Below, one piece after another: positions 54,940 to 64,000 of a DNA stretch of 64,000 nucleotides; positions within the stretch are counted from its first letter, which is position 1, and every line of letters begins with the position of its first letter. The notes beneath the pieces were generated by a model. The model made no database searches and was not told where the DNA came from. It worked only from the letters and a program-made list of their open reading frames with translations. This DNA comes from Citrus sinensis (Eukaryota > Streptophyta > Magnoliopsida > Sapindales > Rutaceae), in contig NC_068557.1 in NCBI RefSeq assembly GCF_022201045.2, forward strand, positions 19,197,501 through 19,261,500, read 5' to 3'. The position numbers and the translations under genes were made by a program.

Positions 54940-57900
54940 TAGGGGTGGGCATAAACCCACAACTCATGGGTTAACATGGGTCTACCCAAACCCAAACCAA
55001 ATAAAATGGTCTAGGTTGATGGTTTACCTATGAGGCATAGATAAATTCTCAAAACTCAAGGTGACATGTTAGTGGAAAATAAATTAAACAAAATAAAAAA
55101 AATCAATTCCAATGTATCTAATAAAAAAGAAATCACAGTTTGGGAACAAGAAAACCTAACTCAAATCCAAAACCATGATGCAAAAATTCCCAAATATTAT
55201 TTGTTCGTTCGTTGTCCTCAATTGAAATTGCAGAATCTTGTAGCCCCCTATTTGATTAAATCCTTTCCATTGATTTAAGGAGATTTTGTTGCAAAAACTT
55301 CAAAATTTTCTCTTTTTTTTTGTTGCTGTTGTGGTGGCCATGTAATACGTCAACTTTAGAATAGACTAATGGTTCAATTTTTGAGATGCTCTTGTATTTG
55401 TTTTCAATGGGTAGAACTTAATTTTTAAGAATAAATTTGTTTATTTGATAGTTTAAGTGATTTGCTTAATGGGTATGCTTGGACTTAGTGAATTTAATTA
55501 CTTGGAGTTGTTTGCATGGTGATTTAATTGGAAGATTTGTTCCTTTTAGATTTCAGTTTTTGTGATTTGTGAATATGGGATATTGGGATTTGTTTTTTTA
55601 TTTATTTTATTTCTTTCGTATTTTTTTATTATGCTATTCTTTGCTAAAGTTATTTTTATAACTTTTAAGGTTTGGTTCCTAAATACCCTTTTTCCTTTCA
55701 GAATTCAAGGTGTATTAATTATATGAAAATGCTAATGATGATTGTGTCCAAATTTGTTTCATGTGTAGTGGAGTCAGGACGGACTTACTTGGTACTCTGG
55801 CATAAGCTACCATGCTTTGATATTATTGGATTTAATTAACTGAAGCTTATAAGATATAATATTGTGTGATTAATTGTTCTTGTATTAGTGAAATTAACTT
55901 TTTGCTTTGAATTGGTAAAATTTTTTTTATTGAATTGACTCAAAGTTACATAATTTTTTTTCAATGAATTTTAGATGGATGAGAACTCAAGTTGTCATGA
56001 TACTAATTCCTTGGACACTTTCCCAACTACTCAAAGCAAGAGAAAAAGCCATCAAAGAGATATGAAATATGAGACCATTTCACCAAATACATTCTAGGTA
56101 ATATATGCAAGTGTAATTATTATGGTAATGATCATACTGGTAAGAATAAACATGAGACTAAAATTGGGACTAGTACATTACGGAGTCATTTGTTGCATTG
56201 TCTTGATTATTTGAGCACATTTGAGGATGAAAATCAAACAACTTCATATATGAATCTAAGTCTCATGTCTTTGATAGAGAAGCATGTAGAAAAGCCCTTA
56301 CAAGGTTAATTATTATTGATGAATTACCCTTTAGTTTTGTGGAGAAAGAGGGCTTTCAACAATATAGTAAGCAATTGGAACCAAACTTTGATCTACCATC
56401 TAGAAAAACCCTTACTAGAGATGTGTACAAATTTTTTTCGGGATGAAAAGCAAAAGTTGAGAAACTTTTTTGTTTCAATAAGCAAAGGGTTTGTATAACC
56501 ATATATGCATGGACTTATATACAAAATTATTACTATATGATTATTACAGCCCACTTTAATTGATAGTGAATGAAGATTGCAAAAGAGAATTTTAAATTTT
56601 TGCACAGTACCTAACCATAAAAGGGAGACAATTAGAAAGATAATTGAGTCTTGTTTACTTGAGTGGGGTATAAAAAGAGTATTTACCATTATTGTTAATA
56701 ATTCTAGTTCAAATGAGTTGGCTATCAATTATGTCAAAAAGAAATTGAAGAATTGGAGTGAGAATGACCTTGTGCTAGATGGTAACTTTTTACATATGAG
56801 ATGTTGTGCGCATATTTTGAATTTAATTGTAAATAAAGGGTTGAAAAACTTGCACGTGTCAGCTTTTAGAATTTGTAATGATGTTTAATATGTAAAGTCC
56901 TCCCCTGCAAGGCTAAAAAAAAAATTAAAATATGTGTGGAGCATGAAAGAATTGAAGATAGTGGCCTAGTGGTTCAAGATGTGTCCACTAGGTGGAATTC
57001 CACTTACTTAATGTTGGAGAGTGCTTTAAAATTTCAAAAGGCTTTTGAGAGAATGAAGAGTGATGATCGACATTATGTTTCATATTTCAAGGAAGATGGA
57101 GGACCTCTTAATAATGATGATTGGGAAAATGATAATGTTTTTGTGTTGTTTTTATATTCATTTTATGATATAACTTTGAAATTTAGTGGTTCAATGTACA
57201 TGACTTCAAACTTATATTTTTATGAAATGTGCTCAATTCATTCCAACTTGACATCACTAATTGAAAGTGATGATGATCCTATCTTATCTAAAATGGCAAC
57301 AAGTATGACAAATAAATATGACAAATATTGGGGGTCAATTGATAGCTTGAATAATTTATTGTTCATTTAAGTTATTCTTGATCCACGTTATAAGTTAAAA
57401 TATGTGAATTTTGGTTTGAAGACATTTTTGTTATTAATGAGGTTGAGAAGAAGTCTGAAGAGGTGAAAAATCTTTTAGTACGTCTTTATAATTACTAAAA
57501 AGATCTTGACACTAATATTGGTAGTTGTAGATCATCTAGTGGTGTTGTAAGTCGTCAATTGTTGATAGTAGGAAATTTCATAAAAATGTGGGGTTTTATG
57601 AACTTTCAAGTGTTGCAAAGTTCAAACAAAGAGTAGGAATAGATGATTGTGTTGAGATGAAAAATGAGTGGAGAGGTACTTGTTGGAATCACGTGAACAT
57701 GTTGATGATGACGACTTTGAGATTTTGGTAGGATAAAACTGAATTCAATAAAATATCGAGTTTTTCCACACATTGCAAATGATGTGTTTGCAATTGCAAT
57801 ATCTACGGTAGCTTCAGAATCTGCATTTAGTATTGGATGACGCATCATTGATTCATTTCATAGTTTTTTAAGTCCAAAGATAGTTGAAGCTTTGATATAC

Positions 57901-58783
57901 TCACAAAATTGGTTACGTAACACTTTTGTCCCAGTACAATGATGAACCAACAATAGAAAAGCTTGAGTTTTATGAAGCCATGACGTTAGGTAACTATTTA
58001 TCATAACAAGTAAAAATATTTATGTATTTGTTTATCACTATTCTTTTTTTATTAATTTATTTTTTAAATGTATAATTTGGATCAAGTGTAACAACAGAGG
58101 CGATGGCTTTGAATTGATGTTATTCTTACGATTTTAGTATGAATCATGTTCTTTTGTAAATTTACTCATATTTATAACTATTCAATATCATTTTTTTAAA
58201 TTTATTTTTTGGTGAAGTACCAAACTCAACTGATCATGAAATCTCTTGATTAAAGTAGTAAAGTACTGCGTACTTGAGTTGGGATATTTTATTTTGTTTT
58301 GATTTGTATGAACATTGTTAGAATGGGTGTTGTAATATGGTTAATACTATTAGCTTTTTATTTTCTTTCTTCTAATTTATTTGTTGATGTCATGTTTGTG
58401 GAAATTTAGTATTAGAGTTTACATTCTCATATATTGAGAAATAATGATTTTTCGTGCTTAAACTTTATTTTAATTTTTTAGTATTATTTAATTTAAGGAT
58501 GAAGTTATTGTAAAATCTATTATTTATAATTTTTTATGCACTATATTTTTTTTATATTTTAATATTAATTTAATAATTACTAAGAAATAATTATTATTAA
58601 AATTTGATATAATTAAATTTATCAAAATAAAAAATATTTTAATCATAAAATTCAAACCAAACTCAAATGAATTGATTTCGATTAAGTTATAAATATTTGA
58701 ATTGGTTTAGGTTGGGCTTAAACTTTTATAAGTTAGTTTAGATTGACTTAAAACTCAAACCAACCAACCTATGCCCACCCATA
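54940..58783 (+). mobile_element. Decayed autonomous-type hAT transposon (3.8 kb)
   Basis: The left end TAGGGGTGGGCATAAACC and right end (inverted ATGGGTGGGCATAGGTTG) form hAT-like TIRs. The flanking 8-mers TATATATA and TGTATATG agree at 6 of 8 positions, a worn TSD. Subterminal inverted words (CCCAAACC / GGTTTAGGTTGGG) are visible. The inside carries a broken transposase on the plus strand. Confidence 0.85.
55975..57945 (+). pseudogene. hAT transposase pseudogene (BED finger, RICESLEEPER-like)
   Basis: Fragments in order: MDENSSCHDTNSL...KRKSHQRD then a stop; a BED-finger part CKCNYYGND...TSTLRSHLLHC; a catalytic-region part with LDGNFLHMRCCAHILNLIVNKGL (56577-56888); QDVSTRWNSTYLMLESALKFQKAFERM (56936-57370); and the C-terminal dimerisation domain FPHIANDVFAIAISTVASESAFSIG-stop-RIIDSFHSFLSPKIVEALIYSQNWLR (about 57750-57925). 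Several stops and frameshifts break it. All main hAT domains are present in the right order, so it derives from a full-length element. It is not an active gene. Confidence 0.88.
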
Positions 58784-60320
58784 TGTATATGTATTTATAC
58801 GAAGGAATTTCATGCATTATTTTGTGGGTGTCCTGTTCCTCTTCCCATGGTTCCTTACTTATTCTGGATGTCATCGTATTGGGAATTATCTTTCCTGAGT
58901 TAATGCTCCTGATCATGGTTTCCTTACTTTAATCATTTCGGATGTAATCTTATCCGGAATAATATTTCCTTAGTTAATTAAGAGGGACACGTGAAAAGAT
59001 GTGATTTCTTAAGAAATTAGGTACCCACACAAATCAACCAAGACAGTGGACATCACATCAACCGTTCCCAGTTGAGGTCTCGTGAGTGGTTTCAGCCATC
59101 ATGTCAATGCAGTGGTACAGAGCTGGCGTTATCGAAATCTTTTTGCTTCGCTGACGCCAGAAGTGATGCATGTGATTTTGGTGTATTATAATATTATTTA
59201 TATTAAAATAATATTAAATTTATATTTAAAAAAAAATTATAAGAAATTGGAGTGCGGCTAATTCGTCAACTGACGCATTAATTAATCCCGACTCATTTTT
59301 ATTTTATTTATTTTTTTTTGAACTTTTGCTTTTAACTTTTGCTTTTTATTTTATTATTATTATAATACTAAAATAATAAATAAATATAATTTTTAATTTA
59401 ATATAATATTTTTAATTTATTTGTTTTTATATTATAATTATTAATATAAATTAATAAATAAATAATTTATCATTCAATAATAGTATTTTTTTTTATTTTT
59501 ACATTATAATTAATTAATAAATTTATAACTTATTATAACTAATAAAAATATTTAAATATGAATAAATTTGAATAATATTAATTTAAAATTAATAATAATA
59601 TAAATAATAACATAAAATATTAATGTAATTTAAATATATTAATATAATATAAAACATTAATATAATATAATATTTAATTTAAATTAATTAAAAAAATAAT
59701 ATAGTACAGTGCAACACTAAACATTATATAATATTATTATAATACAGTGTCAATGCAATACAATATAATACAACACATCAGTATTAAAATAATATAATAT
59801 AATATAATATAATACAGTGTGACAAACACACCCTAAATTATTTAAATTTAGTCTATCATTGCCCGCAAAATGACAAAAGCAGAAAAAATTAAATATGCTG
59901 GAAGGGATGGATCAAACAAAAGAAGTTGTGTTGTTTCTATCAGGTCGCCCAGAAACTGAGATGTCATGCCTTATGTCATTAGCTGATCGCTTGCCCCAAC
60001 GTTACATCGTATGGTCATATGTAGATATATAGGGCAATCTTTAGTGTTAATCAAAGGCTATGATCGTACTTTAGCATGGTGCTGCTGGCTTCAAACTTGA
60101 GTCTATAGCTTCTCAAACGATATTCTCGGAGAACTGAAAGTAGCATTATTGATGGAATTAATCTCTGTACCTTCATCAAGTGGTGAATCTACAACGTTAA
60201 CTTCAGATGCAAAACAAACCCACTTAATAAATAACCACACCTGTTGACGCCTAGACACCTCATACAGAGAAAGACACTACTAGAACACCAAAATAAATTT
60301 CTTAATCTTACAACGAGCTC
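58784..60320. other. AT-rich intergenic region upstream of the CSL fragment
   Basis: Between about 59170 and 59835 the sequence is almost pure A/T with (AATAT)-type repeats (59782-59812), ending in CACAGTGTGACAAACACACCC-like sequence; this may be a MITE. At 59918-59975 TTGTGTTGTTTCTATCAGGTCGCCCAGAAACTGAG is similar to 61299-61335, showing a duplicated flank of the CSL locus. No gene. Confidence 0.4.
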
Positions 60321-60668
60321 ATGGCCAATCCAGAGACAAAGGAATCATCTGATCTATTCGAAAAAGTTTTTCATAAGAATACTACTCATAGAGTTTTTGG
60401 TGTCACCGTCTTGATCCTTCTTCTCTGTCTTCTCTTATGTCGCCTCTTATCTTTCAAGTATCATGGATTTGCATTTGCTTGGTTTCTTGCTTTTCTATGT
60501 GAGTCTTGTTTTACTTTCATCTGGATTCTCATCGTCAACTGCAAGTGGACTCTTTTAACCTACAAAACATATCCCCAAGTCTCCAAGAAAGGCAACAAAT
60601 TAAATAACGTTAGCATTAATAATATCCGCATCATTTGCAATTGTCTTTGTCATTTTGCACGTCAATAC
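60321..60668 (+). pseudogene. Truncated first exon copy of a CSLB/CSLH cellulose synthase-like gene
   Basis: It encodes [21 protein letters not shown]...[35 protein letters not shown], homologous to exon 1 of the gene at 62542. Relative to that copy one base is missing after CATATCCCCAA, shifting the frame, and the donor GT is GC (AAAGGCAAC). After the (CA)n tract (60668-60692) homology ends, and an unrelated open sequence follows to about 60910. Without catalytic exons it cannot make a glycosyltransferase. Only a short membrane peptide could be produced. Confidence 0.85.
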
Positions 60669-60692
60669 ACACACACACACACACACACACAC
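60668..60692. repeat. (CA)n microsatellite at the break of homology
   Basis: About 12 CA units. The equivalent repeat in the intact copy is at 62880-62900. Confidence 0.85.
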
Positions 60693-62451
60693 AATACCAA
60701 ATGGGTCAAAATCATCTCCAAGTTGCATCACGTGCCAAGACTTTTCCAAATTTGAGTCAAAAGACTTGCGATTTCTTGGCCACTGACAAATATAGAAAAC
60801 GGATCGATAAAATTTTATCCTCAAATAAGGAAATGCTCCTTCTAGCTTCTGAAATCTACAATGGGCTTATCAGAGAGACGTGTTTTAGTTTACAAGAATT
60901 TGATAAATAAACTGTATATGCTTTTATTTATTTTATAAAAGAACACATTAATTATATCTGAGCAAATTAACTCTCAGTGATTCACATTTCATTTTAAATT
61001 AATTCAAGAATATGTAAGCAAAACAGAATGTTGTTGATAATCATTTTAAGAAATGAAATACTTAAGAAGCAGCAGCAGCAATACATTGGCATTTGCCAAT
61101 CAAACCAGCTGAAACAGTAGAGATCACATGGATCAGTAGTGGTGGGGTTAGCTTTGATCAAATCATATCAAAAGATTTAAAATTTTGAGATGATCTCGTT
61201 CTTGTGAACGGTGGCACTTGTGCACAAGCGACACAGCTACGTATCATATCATTGCAGCACTGCAGGGAAAGGCAAAAATCTAAATTTTCTCGAGATTTGA
61301 TGTTGTTTGTATCAAATCGTCCAGAAACTCAGGCATCATCCCATGCGTCACTCTTTCTGCAAAAAGTGAGGGTAAAGATTATGATTAGTCTGTAATCTGT
61401 CTTACGTTCTTGTTCAGCTGAAACTTGGCCCTACAGCACTTCGCACTTTATCTTCAAATTTGTGGTATCCACAGTTTCTCTAGAATGTACGTTAGCCTGA
61501 AAATGAAATAAAAAATTCTCAGAAATTTTTAAGTTTCATTATTGAATTTGCTTTGATTGCTCATCTCGAAACACTCCACCAACTCAACTCTTACTCGCCC
61601 TCTTGATTTCATTGTCTAGATTAATTAATTAATTGTTGGTTTAAATGAATCACATACTCCATTAGTGTACTCTACAACTGTCTAAACTATAATATCAAAT
61701 AGGACTTTATTGAATGAATGGCAAATTAGGCTATAGTTACCTTACATTATTATGTAAGGTACATAATTCTTCCACAACCGTTTGATGAAAATCTAACAGT
61801 TGGGGAAATAACATGATTTTATTATCTTATATTTCCACAACCGCCGTTTAATTTTCATCAAATGGTTGTGAAAAAGTTATGTAACTTACATAATAATATA
61901 AGGTAACAAGCTCTGACAAATTATGATTTACAGGTGCGATACAAATCTATTGCCTGCAATCATAGTATTTATACATAGGCTGTCTGCATAAAAAAATTTG
62001 TACTATAATTACTTGAATATATTAATATAGCATTTGAGAGTGAGAAGTTATTTATTTAAAAAAAAATGTGAATACATTAGACATGTGAAAGAATATTATT
62101 TTTTATATATGAATTCTTCAAAATAAATCACGTGTAATTGTAAACATTGTCACCACATATATAAGAGTGCAAATTGATTATAGTGCAGCAGTTTATGGTA
62201 GATGTCGGATGGCCAGTCAATTTGTACGTCGACGAAGAATTTAGAATTTTACTGTCTTTTAAAACTTAAAGGGAAACTAATTAGTGTTTTCAATGAATGA
62301 GAGGTCCTAAAAATTTATTCTGAAATACACACACACACACACACCACAAATTTACCATATTCTCACAAGCTCTTATACCATCCTTTGATTCTTTTCGGCT
62401 AAGGATATGCGCTTCATCACCACATATGCAACAAATGGTCATTCTTGCAAC
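60693..62451. other. Spacer between CSL fragment and CSL gene
   Basis: A 90-codon open end (to 60910) reading ...TCDFLATDKYRKRIDKILSSN... has no family I can name. A duplicated flank piece is at 61299-61335, and a MITE at 61736-61907. A further CA repeat is at 62328-62344. No intact gene seen. Confidence 0.45.
61736..61907. mobile_element. 172-bp MITE-like inverted repeat
   Basis: GTTACCTTACATTATTATGT pairs with the inverted right end GTTACCTTATATTATTATGT. The match continues through GTACATAA, TTCCACAACC.TTTGATGAAAAT for about 65 bp on each side. The TSD is unclear. Confidence 0.7.
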
Positions 62452-62458
62452 TATAAAA
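62452..62458 (+). promoter_or_regulatory. TATA box candidate of the CSL gene
   Basis: TATAAAA lies 90 bp before the ATG at 62542. This is a normal distance for a plant gene. Confidence 0.6.
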
Positions 62459-62541
62459 CCTACTAAATACCTTTAAAAACCCACATCTATTAATGCCGAA
62501 ACACCAAAAATAAAAAAAACGAGTACTTGTTTTTCAAGCTC

Positions 62542-64000
62542 ATGGCCAATACAAAGTCGTCATGTCTCCCTCTATACGAAAAAGTTTTTCATAAAAACAC
62601 ATATCATAGGGCTTTAGATGTTATCATCTTGTTCCTTCTTCTATGTCTGCTCTTCTATCGGCTCTCAACGTTGAAGAATCATGGATTTGCTTGGTTTCTT
62701 GCTTTTCTATGTGAGTCTTGTTTTACTTTCATCTGGATTCTCATCGTCAACTGCAAGTGGACTCCTTTGACCTACAAAACATATCCCCAACGTCTCCAAG
62801 AAAGGTAACAAATCAAATAACGTTAGCATTAATAATTTCCGCATCATTTGCAATTGTCTTTGTCATTTTGCAAGTTACTACACACACACACACACACACA
62901 TGTGTACGACTCAACAGGATACAGGAGCTGCCCCCAGTGGACATGTTTGTGACAACTGCTGATGCTGAACTCGAGCCGCCAATCATCACTGTAAACACAG
63001 TGCTGTCTTTGTTGGCAGTTGATTATCCAGTTCACAAGCTCGCTTGCTATGTTTCTGATGATGCCTGCTCACCTCTCAATTTCTACTCTCTTGTTGAAGC
63101 TTCTAAATTCGCTAAGCTTTGGGTTCCATTCTGTAAAAAGTATAATGTTCAAATTAGAGCTCCCTTTAGATACTTCCCAGATAGTGAGCCGTCCGATTCC
63201 AGTTCAGGGGAACTCCTGCAAGACTGGAAAAACATGAAGGTAAAGATATGTTAAAGTTACATGTATCTGTTCTACACACAAAATAAAAATCATATTTACA
63301 CAACGTTTTAGAGCAGCGACAGAAACAACAATAAAACTATATGGTATTAACGTATTTTTTATTATTTTATTAACAGTAATTCCACATGATTTGATCGTGT
63401 TTCTTTTTATTAGTTTTTAAATTTAAGTTAACTGCATATAGTTTTAACCATTGATTAATTAAGTGGTTAAATCGATTCTATTTGTATGATCTTATGTAGA
63501 AAGAGTATGATAAACTTAGCCAAAACATAGAACATGCAGCCAAAAGATCTTCTTTATTTGATCTAACAGGAGGAATGACTGTTTTCTCCAATACAGAACG
63601 CATGAATCATCCAACAATAGTGAAGGTAACCGATTGATTTGTTTATACATTTAATTGAAAATTAGTGAGGAATGTTTTCTTAAAACATATTTTTTTAAAA
63701 GTAAACGTACCTTTTTTCAGGGCGGGTAAAAGTAGTTTACTTTTTTCTTTGAGAATAATCATTAATCATTCAATTTAATTGTAGGTTATATCGGAGAACA
63801 AAGGAGGTCTCTCAGATGAGATACCACATTTAGTTTACATATCAAGAGAGAAAAGGCCAAAGCATCCCCATCACTACAAAGCAGGGGCCATGAATGTATT
63901 GGTAAGCTGCTTTTTGGTGCCTTCAAAATAGTTTTTCTTTTGTGCCAAATATGACAAGAAGAGTATTTTTCACATTATTAAGATCAAACGGTGAGATTGC
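62542..64000 (+). CDS. CSLB/CSLH: Cellulose synthase-like protein, CSLB/CSLH type, 5' part (runs off the window)
   Basis: Exons in view: 62542-62804, 62918-63239, 63500-63625, 63785-63901, all GT-AG and in phase (276 codons so far); the next donor is at 63902. The family comprises Golgi membrane processive GT2 glycosyltransferases that make hemicellulose-type glucans; CSLH makes mixed-linkage glucan in grasses, while the eudicot CSLB/H product is unsettled. Seen: [20 protein letters not shown], two N-terminal membrane helices (~25-45, 52-75), [35 protein letters not shown], the first catalytic aspartates in [11 protein letters not shown] (relatives usually DDG), [15 protein letters not shown], then [14 protein letters not shown] and [12 protein letters not shown]...[11 protein letters not shown]. 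The later D,D,QxxRW motifs lie beyond the window. Start MAN matches the duplicate copy; an upstream in-frame Met (62527) is less likely. Confidence 0.93.
62880..62900. repeat. (CA)n microsatellite in CSL intron 1
   Basis: A CA repeat about 17 bp before the 3' splice site (CAACAG) of exon 2. It lies where the polypyrimidine tract would be expected, so this intron's acceptor is unusual. Confidence 0.85.

Overview
This is plant nuclear DNA from a woody-eudicot-like genome. Genes are split by short AT-rich GT-AG introns, intergenic space is very AT-rich and loaded with small TIR elements, and the families present (SLAH anion channel, MAPKKK17/18-like kinase, phytepsin, group IIb WRKY, PPR, CSLB/CSLH) are land-plant families. 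The overall feel is Citrus/Rutaceae-like, but that is inference from general resemblance, not from a search.

Genes from left to right: (1) an S-type anion channel of the SLAH1/SLAH4 class (983-2415, +, 2 exons, 396 aa); (2) a two-domain stress-responsive A/B-barrel (Dabb) protein (3612-6174, -, 9 exons, 293 aa); (3) an intronless MAPKKK17/18-like kinase (10393-11610, -) with a G-box/ABRE upstream; (4) a phytepsin-type aspartic protease with a plant-specific saposin-like insert (16596-22347, -, 13 coding exons, 514 aa, plus a 5'UTR intron); (5) a WRKY6/31/42-type group IIb WRKY factor (33041-35309, -, 5 exons, 599 aa) with a W-box cluster about 1.2-1.5 kb upstream; (6) an organelle-targeted-looking dienelactone hydrolase family protein (45307-48455, -, 5 exons, 278 aa); (7) an intronless E-type PPR protein (49260-50720, +); (8) a cellulose synthase-like CSLB/CSLH gene running off the right edge (62542 onward), preceded by a truncated, frameshifted copy of its first exon (60321 onward). 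Every splice chain I give keeps the reading frame, and the family match is continuous across the joints.

The rest is transposon-derived or featureless AT-rich sequence. Best-supported elements, with target-site duplications that can be read directly: a foldback MULE-like element (7585-8403, 9-bp TSD) nested inside an older MITE; a 192-bp MITE (12974-13165, 9-bp TSD) with a diverged relative at 44.4 kb inside the window; a 686-bp TRIM/copia-derived retroelement with two 212-bp LTRs, tRNA-Met-type PBS and 5-bp TSD (26969-27654); a 732-bp hAT MITE (29873-30604, 8-bp TSD); an 808-bp TIR element enclosing a 254-bp loopless palindrome (31548-32355); a 123-bp element with 9-bp TSD carrying two copies of a 20-bp ACGT-rich palindrome (52596-52718); and a 3.8-kb decayed hAT transposon (54940-58783). 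A CACTA transposase relic lies at 25.8-26.3 kb.

The genes do not form a functional cluster. Several (SLAH, Dabb, MAPKKK17/18-like, WRKY) belong to families linked to stress or ABA responses, which is probably coincidental neighbourhood. I found no convincing wholly new gene system. The most unusual structures are the nested palindromes, the portable ACGT-palindrome element and the patchwork CSL duplication.
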